From Eopsaltria australis (lineage: Eukaryota > Chordata > Aves > Passeriformes > Petroicidae), in assembly GCA_034509425.1 (NCBI GenBank), contig JAVTVJ010000558.1:434001-498000 (forward strand): DNA of 64,000 nucleotides, read 5' to 3'. Below, piece by piece: positions 54,850 through 64,000 of the stretch. The position numbers were made by a program, and so were the translations under genes. Each line of letters starts with the position of its first letter. Positions within the stretch are counted from its first letter, which is position 1. Under the pieces are notes generated by a model. It was not told the origin of the DNA and did no database searches. It saw nothing but the letters and a program-made list of their open reading frames with translations.

Positions 54850-55275
54850 CTATCCCGGTTTCAGCTGATATTGTTTTCAGCTTAGTAGCCGGTACAGTGC
54901 TGTGTTTTGGATTCACTGTGAAAATGATGTTGGCAACACACTGCTGGTTTGGCTGCTGCTGAGCTCTGCTTACCCTGAGTCAAGGACTGTCTGGTGGCTC
55001 ATGCTGTGCCAGTGAGGAGTTGCACAAGAATCTGGGTGGCAGCATGGCCAGGGGAGGGGACCTGAACTGCCCAAAGGGATATTCCACACCACAGAAGGTC
55101 ATGCCCAGTATGTGAATGGGGGAGTAGACCAGGAGCAGCTGATCACTACTCAGGAGTGAGCTGGGCATTGATTATCAGGTCTGTCTTCACCAATTGCCTT
55201 TCCTGTTTTTTATGCCTCTCTCCCTCCCCAGTTCATTACCGTTATTATTAGTAGTAACAGTAGCAGTAGTACACC
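54850..55275 (+). mobile_element. solo LTR fragment of an avian endogenous retrovirus
   Basis: The order of blocks matches a common bird ERV LTR: a segment after TTTTCAGCTTAGTAGCC, the block AACTGCCCAAAGGGATATTC with a following CACACCAC, then ATGCCCAGTATGTGAATGGG where intact copies carry a TATA box, then a pyrimidine stretch and a TTATTATT-like tract. Only the LTR remains: no gag, pol or env is adjacent. The copy is old and its TATA region is mutated. Confidence 0.72.
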
Positions 55276-55584
55276 GAATGGTTGCCTTGTGTGTGGGTGG
55301 CACAATTATGTAATCACCTATACAAATATGTAGGATGAACGGTGTGTTGAGAACATTCTGGTTGTTCAAAATGCCCCACCAAACAGGGCAGTGACAGCTG
55401 AACTAATGTTGAAATAGAAAAAATTGATTGTTATACCAGGATTTAAATATTGAATATTGTTCCAGGAATAATGATAAGTAAAAGGAAAGAAGAGGTAAAA
55501 AGTAAAAACAGTAACTATCAAACAATAGTTAATTTCACTGGTGCATGTTATATAATTTTTACAAAAAAATGATACATTCTTGAC

Positions 55585-55725
55585 TTTTTCAGTGTGGACA
55601 ACACTGTGCTGGGTTTGTGTGGTAATGTTTTGGTAGGGAGGGTTGTAGGAGTGGCTTCTGTGAGAAGCTGCTGGAAGCTCCTCTCATGTCCAATGAAGCC
55701 AAAGACAGTGGGCTCCAGGTTCAGT
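55585..55725 (+). mobile_element. second avian ERV LTR fragment
   Basis: It contains TGTGCTGGGTTTGTGTGGTA then TTTTGGTAGGGAGGG, and later AGTGGCTTCTGTGAGAAGCTG, which recalls the start of another LTR family frequent in bird genomes. About 140 bases remain. It is non-coding. Confidence 0.65.
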
Positions 55726-58700
55726 TTGAGACAATGGTTTTTGAGGAATATGTTGTTCAAGATTTATTTTTCTTATTGTGAAGGGTTTTTTGATAATTAC
55801 ACTTAAGATGGCTTCCAACATCCTACAGAGTTTTCTTCTGATTTAAGATTTCTTTGGAATATGTGCATGTGTTTTGTAAATGATGATCAAATATCAGAGC
55901 ATCTTGATCAAAAGAAAGAAGTAAACATTTTGTTTGCTTGTTTGGTTGTTGATGCAGCATGAAATATTTATTTCTCTTCTGCTGTCTTTAGCACTCCATT
56001 GCTTCAGCTGATGTGTTTTATGCTTTCTCCTTCATTGAAATAGAGGCTGAAGCAGTACAATAATCTTAGCCCATCTACTTTTCAATGAAGTTGTGCTGGA
56101 ATAAAAAATACCCTGAATTGATCCCATTTAAATAATTTATGTCACTTTATGAATACTGAAGATGAAATAATGTTTATCAGTTGAAGAAATTATGGTTTTC
56201 TTCTTAAGATTTGAGCAAGTACACTGTGGGCAACTGTTGTGTTTCAATTTCTATAGTGATACTTTTCTTCCTGGGGCAATGAAACTTAACTCAGCCTTAA
56301 ACAGAGGGTGCAGTGTAAATTTAGGTTTATCCCTGTGAATGTGCCAACCTTGCGAATGCAGAGATGCGATTTCAGCTCTGTGGTTCACTTTATCTTCTGT
56401 CATTCAATGCTCCAGAATTGGTGGTGCACTCAATGATAGGAATGAATCAGCTGCTGCTTTTTCTGGCTTGGTTGAGAATAGTAATTCCTAGGAAAATTCT
56501 TCTGTGAGAGTTTCGTTATAACTCACCAGAGGTTGTGAGGTTAAGGACATAAGGACTAAAGAGCAGTGTGGATATCCTCTTTATTTACTGCGTTGATTGT
56601 GTACTTTAGTAGATTTATGACTGCACTTAAATGAAATAGCTTAATCTACCAAAGCCATTCAGCGCTCCTCCTATAATAGACAGATCTAAACAACACAAAA
56701 TGGTGTAATTTAAGGCTATAGCTATGTTTACAAATAATTAAAAAGCATCCTGCCTTCAGAAATTCCTGTTTCTCCACTCTTAATATTATTCTAATATTAA
56801 CTGTAGTGATCCAACCAGCAGTATCTTTAAAGCTTCTGGTCTTTTGCAGAACAACCTAAGGTGCACATAAAAAGTGAAGAGATTTTAATATCTCTAGAAT
56901 GTAAATGTCTTGATGTGTCTATAGAAGAAACAGAGTTCTGAACAGTAACAGAGATATGAACTTGTATTTCTTGGTCTCTCATTATGCTCTACATTTTGTT
57001 CGTTTTTATTTTTTTAAAAAAAGAAGTTTGCATTGGATACATGCCATGTTCTACCAAAATAGTCAGATAGTTAGCAAACTACAGCATCTGCAAGTTGGTA
57101 GATGCCAATCTGTTTGCACCAATTTTCTTCTACCCACTGTTTTTATTTTGGCTCATATGTTGTTGCTGACATCCAAACTGGTTGGTAACTCAAAACAGAT
57201 ACTAAAAAGCATATTTATTTAAGTGTGTCTGAATTTACATTGTGCCATATTTAGAGTTGGCGAGCAACCTCTCTGTCAATTCAAATCTCCATGCTTATAG
57301 TTTAGAAGTGTACCCATTAAAGACAGAAGAATTTTTATACTATTTTCTACATAAGATTGTATGACTCTTAGTTACAGCTTCATGGACATGTACAACATTA
57401 TGTATACCAACAGGTCATAGTTTTGAATAAACACAGTTTCAATTATATTTAACATAAAAATTATTGGCCTGGGAAGAAACATGGATTAAAGTCAAAACTC
57501 TATCCTCACCGTATATTATACCAATAAAATTTGGTAATTTATCCTTGCTTCAAACTCATATAACAAGTCAGACATTACATCCCAGAAGAAGAGCTCAATG
57601 AGCTAAGTGCGAATAATAAAACAAACCCACAATCTTCCTTAACACAGCTGAATAGATGCCAAAAATACCATTGCTGACTTTGGAAATATCCTCTAGTTAT
57701 GAAAGACCAAAACCTAATTGTATGGAAATATCTCCAACATTATTTACTTTTTTCTCAGGGGGTCATAAAGATGCCTCTTTTTCCAGAAATCAAGCATTGA
57801 ATTTTACCAGAGAGAGCTAGTATTTTGCTTGCTTTGAAACTGTGAAATACCTAGTATGCCCACATTTTTGATATGTCATTTAGTGTTTGTTCTCTCTTTC
57901 GTGGTTGTTTCTGACTTGAAGCTCATAGGTCCGTATTTTTCCAAAGCACTAAATACCTGCAAACTCTCTAGGTCTATATGACCTTTGAAAGACAGACTCT
58001 ACACCCATTTAGGCATTGGCTGCATATAAAAATTTGATTTTACATGGCTTTTCAGATCTATCCTTTTATTCATATCACCAATATAAACACTTTACCCTTA
58101 AAATTTGCATCTCAGAAATTTTCAGAATTGCCATGCTTTTGTGCCCTTCCCAAAACAGAAATTTTAACACCCACTTCCTCTGTAGCTGAGCTTGTAGTAG
58201 CTCATTTCAGGCCCCTTCCCTGGTGCTGTTAGATTAATTCTAAATCTGTAAAAGAAAAGTCTGTATATTGACAGAGACAGTTAGTACTCTGAAATATTTG
58301 TGATGCTCTGTACTACACACAAGCTGATGTCTGATGTGCTGTTAGATAAAGTCATTAAAAGAGAGATTTCAAAGCTGAATCTTCAGTAACCAAAGTTTGC
58401 TTTGGCCACTGTAGTAAGAGTGAACATAATCTGAAATTGCTAAAGTAATGTGTTACAATGAGGAGGGGCACAGGTCTGCTGTGTGTACCCATCTTCAACA
58501 TCTGCTCTACCTCTTACCTTGTGTTCACATTTGTAACTGAAGCTGGAGCACGGGTCAGCTGGATACATTAAGCACACTCCTGTTCTGAAAAGTTTGCAGT
58601 CCTTTTAGAATTAGAATATAGTGCATCAAACTTTAAGTTGGAGTCACAAGGAAACGATACGGGAAAAATAATAAAATTTGGAACTCTCAGGGGATAACAA

Positions 58701-61700
58701 CGTGATGGATGTAAAATTCATGGGATTGAACTATCCTTGTTTCCCCAGGTGCAGCAGTATTCCCCAGGTGCTACCGTTCTGAATTTTTTTTATACAAATA
58801 AAACATTTTCACAAATAAGAAACAAATTAGCATTTTTACTTTTTTTAAAAATAGTTTTATCCAAATATAGTATTTCAAGCTATTGCCATTCTGCATGCTT
58901 TCTCATATAGAGGGAAAAAAAAGAAGAATCATGTCTGTTTTCCATATTTTAATACTTCATCTCTGTACATGGACACCCACCTGCTGACATCAATGGGTTG
59001 AGAGTGTAGAAATCACAGCTCTGTGACCAGGAAACTCCAGGGGCACTCACTTCTAAGTTCCTCTTCAAAAATCACCAACAAATGGAAATGTAAAAGCTGT
59101 CTCAAATGTTCCCAGTCACCAGTGGCTGCCTTGCATGGAAACAGCTGCTGTACTCCATCACTTTCACTTCTTCTCACCTCCAGCCCTTCCCTGTGCTCAC
59201 CCTCTGCACCAGAACTTGGCTTTCCCCTATGTTGGTTATCTGGTTTATGCTAGCTGAGAGCCAAACCCTCAAGCCCTCAGAAATCACCTTTTCAGCATAC
59301 AAGTGATTATTTATCACTTTAAAAAGAACTCTATTTCTATGGTTGTTACTCTTTAGGATTTTGGTTTAGCAAATCTTAAAACTTTGCTCTCCTGGTTACA
59401 TAAGTTGTTAAAGTAGTCGGTTCATTTGCTTTTCTACAGCTACTGTACACTATTTTTGTGGGTTGGGTTCAATAAATGTCAACTAAAGGACTTCAATCCT
59501 GTTTCAATGTAGTTTTTCCCATATAGAAAAAAAAGTCTGTGTGAAGTTGCTGTAGGAAAAATAGGGCAATCTTTCAAAAGCATATAAAGAATATTTAGCA
59601 ACATAATTTTATAACTGAGGGAGCTGGTCTCTAAAATGTTAAATTTTAGAGCTAAAGGCCGATGCTTTGGTTTTATTATTTTAAATGTAAATCAATGTCA
59701 GCAGGTTTCTGATGAGAGGATGAAACATATGAATGTCAATTATTTGTCCCCAAGCATATCACATCTGCCCGGGTGATAATTATAGTTGTTGAAGAGGTAG
59801 CTGCTAAATGAATATGATGAAATGAAATGAAATGAAATAAAATAACATAATAAAAAAAGTTTAGTGTTGCAATACATTTTTTTGTTTCATAGCTCTTGTG
59901 CAGTGTATGGTTGTTCATGTTTGTTGTTTATTCAGAACGTGACTTAATTCAGATTTTTAGGAGTAGTGTTTGACTACATTACATAGTTAGAATTTTTCAA
60001 CAATTTCATTCAAACATTTGTTTCCTGGTATTAAATTTTCCTGATCTGGCAGCTAAAACTCTTAGCTAAAATTCTGGCAAATTCTTTGACAAAACTGTTG
60101 AAAATTACCATGACAATACCATGAATATTGACTTGTCCTTAGTCACGTCAGAGCAGAGCAGAATCATGATAAGAATTCAGGGCTTTTGCACTCTGGAGTT
60201 TGGGGGGTTTTTTGACTTTACTCTTTTATCACACAGCACAGCAATATCTGGGTTTTTTTGCCCAGACTGCTTATATGTTTTGGTTACTTTTCTCAGGCAA
60301 AGTTCTTGGCAATTTTACTGCTCACTGACACTGGCACTGTTCCACTGACATATTTAGGACTTTGATTGTTGGCTGTGTGCTCATCATATATCTGTTGTGT
60401 CAGTGCAACAAGGTGAGCGATGAATGTTTGTTTATTATTTAAAAAAAAAAAATTAAAAGAGAAAGAAAATTGTATTCCATTTGAAAGAAAAATCCAAACG
60501 TTTGAAATCCTGAATTTCTCTTCCTGTCTTGGGGACACACCCTGAAAAACAATCAGTCTAAGCACCTGGGTACTTCCCATTTTTCAAGACTCTCTGGTTT
60601 CCCAGGACATTTGTTGCCGTGTGAGACCTCTGTGATTTTCAGTAGAATTTTGTTAATTTGTTATAATCATAACAAACATTTCTATTTCTGCATATTGGTA
60701 AATGATTTGAAAAAAGTAATTGTAACTGATTTTTATCACTGTGAGTGATGGATTTGTAGAGACAGAAAGACAGATTCTGCAGGTTTCATTTACTATCCAC
60801 TTCATTATATACACCAGAGCCCAGGCTTTGACTGAACATAGATAGTAACACTCTACTACCAAACTACTGCAAATCAAAACTGCATAATTTCTAAATTGTT
60901 TTGTAAGTAGAGTTTGTTCTTCTTCCTGATAGAAAACACCTGAATGATGATGATTCTGAAGCAGAGCCTGGTACTTCTGTCAGAGAAGCACATGATAGGA
61001 ATGAGCATGAATGGAATACAAGAGAGAAATTTTGTTTTATTCTTTTAGTTTTGTAAAATTCATACCAGTTTTACGTCGAAAATGAGCCTTAATGAGGAAT
61101 TTTCTTATTCTTGGATATCAAAGACTTGGGCTGAGAGGCAGAGTATTTACGCTTTTCTCACAGCAGTCAGTATCAGTTATTTCAAAAGAACATGGAAAAA
61201 TCATGTCCAGACAGCTTTGGAGCAAAAAGATTCAAACTTTTCCACAGAAATATTTTTTTTACCTTCTACCCATATCTTGACATAAGAAAACCGTCATGCA
61301 CTTGAAAACTTTGCTTTAAAGGACCCATTCTCTGTGCACCTTACACAGCTGCTGGTTACTGTTTGTAAAATTTTATGTATCTTCGTACTCTATAACTGGA
61401 ACTTAGTCACACAAAATACAAATAAAGAAAAACATATTTATGAACTTTTTATTACAGTTTATCCAATTTCTTTCCAGAAAAAGTCACCTTTGCAAGTGTA
61501 GGTTACATGACTTGTAAATAACTTCTAAGATTATATTTTATTGAACTTCCTCTTAATTATGCTAATTAAAAGTAGACTGTAGGTGTCCAATTTAAAGTAA
61601 GATTATAATCTATTTATTAAGGCACTTCAATCTTCATATGCCATCTATATGCAATAACATGTCATTGCATCTACATTTAATCTCATGGATTTATCTGATT

Positions 61701-64000
61701 CTCATTGTGTGAATTAGACATTTGGCTCAATTTGCATTTGGTAATATAACAAATAAAGGGGAAAAATGGAACAAAAATACCTGCATTATTTTAGTTTGTG
61801 TGGGATGCCAAAAGATTTAAATGAATAATCACATACATTTTTGCTTAATTTTCAGATTTCATTGTGCTCCAGTCATATTTGTGATTCTGGAAGTAGATGT
61901 TCAGTGTACTCTTAAAGCATGGGATGCAGTATTCACAAGTCTTTGTGTAGTTTGTTTTGATTAGCTTGAAGGGAAAATATAATTATCAAGAAGTAAAATA
62001 TTCTCAGGCTAGATTCCATAATACTGAAAATTTTATATGTGACTGCTGCCAAAACAACGCTTTTAAGTTCTGAAAGTGAAAGTCAGTGCAGAAGCCAAAG
62101 CTGTAAAGCAACTGATGTTTCTGAAATGACACACAGGACAGAGAGAACAACAAAACTGGCCTTTATTCTCTGGGCTAAAAAGAATGGTGCACCCAGTCCA
62201 AGCATGAGTTGAATTAACACAGCTCTGTGTAGGGAAGCTTGCATTATGCTTCGCTGCCTTATCTGCAGATAAAAAAGCAATCATTTTGGTTGCTAAGGGT
62301 AGCAGTCCCATACCTTTCTTACAACCAAAAAGCAAACCATCACAATAAATAAAAGGAAATGAGTTGAAGGGCAGAAAGAAATGTTTCATCCAGTCATACT
62401 ATTTATGAAAGCTGACAATTGGTAATGGGTGTTGGCAACGGGAAGGTGCAATTACTTCTCTCCTGCTGCTGGGTTGTGACACTGCAGGGAGCCAGGAAGC
62501 AGAGAAGCTGTAGGAACTGGGGGATCCTGTCCTATCCATGCTCTATGGGCTGTTGCAGACAGGTACAAAGCAGCAGACAGAATATGAGGTGCCACGTAAT
62601 ACCTATTACCAAATAAATGGCATTCTCATGTCTGCATACACAACTCCTGTGGCACTGCCCACACGACTCACTACCCCACTGAACAGGTGGGGTAGAGGGG
62701 AAAGAAGGCTCCTGCAAAGTGCCATTCATAGCTTCAGTGACAGTACTGGAAGCATCTTTACTACAGTTGCTACAGTACCAGAGGGCTGTAGTTTTAATTT
62801 CTCGTTTAAGTTACACACTACTGTCATATTATAGGGATCAGAGTTTCTTAACAACATGGTTTTTCCAGCTTACTTCAGAATTGCAGAAGGAGTAAGTTTG
62901 CAAATCTTTTAATAAGGCAATTACATGCAGACAAAGATTATGGCACAATACATTTTTGGTATATTGTTCAGTATCTTTTTGATATTCCACTGTCACTAGA
63001 CAAAAGCTTTAGACAGTAATGTGACAAATCTATTCAGGAGACAGCAATGCATATTCCTTATTTGTGCTCACTTGTATGCCACACAAACCTGCAGTTAATT
63101 TTCCTTCCTCTTCTGAATATGTGGAAAAAAATGCCACTTAGATTCAACAGTGCTTTTAGTGCTTTATCTGCGAAGTCTACATTTTGTATTAGTAAAATGA
63201 AAATGTTGAGACAGTCAATCAATTTTTCCCATAGAGTGAAAATCTTAAAAACTTCTGATTCTAAATGTCAATCTTAATATAGAAATGAACTTATTATTAA
63301 AAAAGAAAAAAGAACAGAGCAAAATAGACTACAAAAGGGAAGCTGTGCTATTTTCAGTATAAAGAGTCTTTAACCTCATGTTTGTTTTCCCAATGTCTGC
63401 CTAAGAAATCAATCAAGAAAGTAATGGGAGTATATTTTCTTGACACAGCATATTTTGTTAGTGGCATTACATAAGTTATAACATCTTTAATTCTTTTTCT
63501 CACTAAAATTATGTGCATAAAAGAGCATAATAATTATCATTATTCCCAGATTTCAGAGGGAGCCTGAGGTAGAGGTATGATGGTTTGCAGGAGTCTGTAT
63601 TTATAGAAAAAAGTCAAGACCAGAACTACCTAGATTCCAATGCAGACATGGAAAAACATCCAAGGATCTTCCAAGAGAGATAGAACATTTCTGCCATGAA
63701 TTAACTTCTCCCTTCACAATGAAAAAAATTATAATTAATTCTATGCAGTAATCCAAAATCTATGAAGCCATTCTGGACACATTTCAGAAGATCTGAGGGA
63801 TGTTCATCAAACTAATAGTGATTATTTTTTTTAATCTCAGTTGTAAAAACAAATAAATATTCCTGTAATAAAGAAAATAAATACATGTATGTGTCTATAT
63901 ACTAAATTAGCATAAAATAACAATTAAATCTTCATATGTTTGTTCTTGCCTAGTAGAGGAATAAGCTCTTGCCTGTCAGAGTCCATTGTGTTTGAAAGAT
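55726..64000. other. AT-rich DNA without supported genes
   Basis: No gene, RNA gene or clear interspersed repeat was recognised. A GAAAT pentamer microsatellite lies at 59812-59846. Open frames near 62.1-62.8 kb overlap on both strands and show no recognisable protein. Confidence 0.5.
59812..59846 (+). repeat. GAAAT pentanucleotide microsatellite
   Basis: Tandem ATGAA/GAAAT units that decay into AAAATAAC at the right end. Confidence 0.85.

Noticed and set aside
1..64000. CRISPR arrays, rRNA and tRNA genes, bacterial-type operons
   Set aside because: No spaced direct-repeat arrays or rRNA-like blocks were seen and no tRNA cloverleaf was recognised. The sequence is plainly eukaryotic.

Overview
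The window is bird genomic DNA. Almost all recognisable repeats are fragments of CR1 LINEs, the dominant avian retrotransposon, and two pieces match LTR sequence of bird endogenous retroviruses. Base composition alternates between AT-rich DNA and very GC-rich CpG islands. There are no bacterial features: no operons, ribosome-binding sites or CRISPR arrays, and no rRNA or tRNA gene was recognised. All coding assignments below were made by reading splice signals and codon phase by eye, so exon edges are predictions.

Left part (about 0.85-25.9 kb). I reconstruct one previously unlabelled protein-coding gene on the minus strand. It has at least 24 short exons running from a large CpG island (22.4-25.8 kb) down to a stop codon at 852-854. 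Most exons have a pyrimidine-rich acceptor, a GT donor and only one stop-free frame, and most neighbouring exons join in phase. The encoded protein (roughly 600 or more residues seen) is rich in Leu, Ser and Cys helices, with no signal peptide or obvious catalytic motif. It looks like an alpha-helical repeat (HEAT/ARM-like) protein, but I could not name it. CR1 fragments of both orientations fill its introns. Four or five junctions stay out of phase, so some small exons are missing from the model.

Middle (22.4-29.6 kb). A CpG-island cluster holds probable alternative first exons for this gene, a pair of minus-strand CCAAT boxes with GC boxes near 26.7 kb, a strong G-quadruplex motif and an AT-rich notch. 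A long T-rich tract and a GGGAA minisatellite follow on its right flank, and a small GC-rich block lies at 29.4 kb.

Right part (29.6-64 kb). This is AT-rich and looks like a gene desert or a very long intron. It holds one exon-like block with coding character (39996-40223, plus strand), two orphan CpG islands (47.8-49.0 kb) with a possible exon just downstream, an old CR1/L3-like fragment, a 41-base poly(A) run, and two retroviral LTR fragments at 54.9-55.7 kb. No other gene could be supported there.
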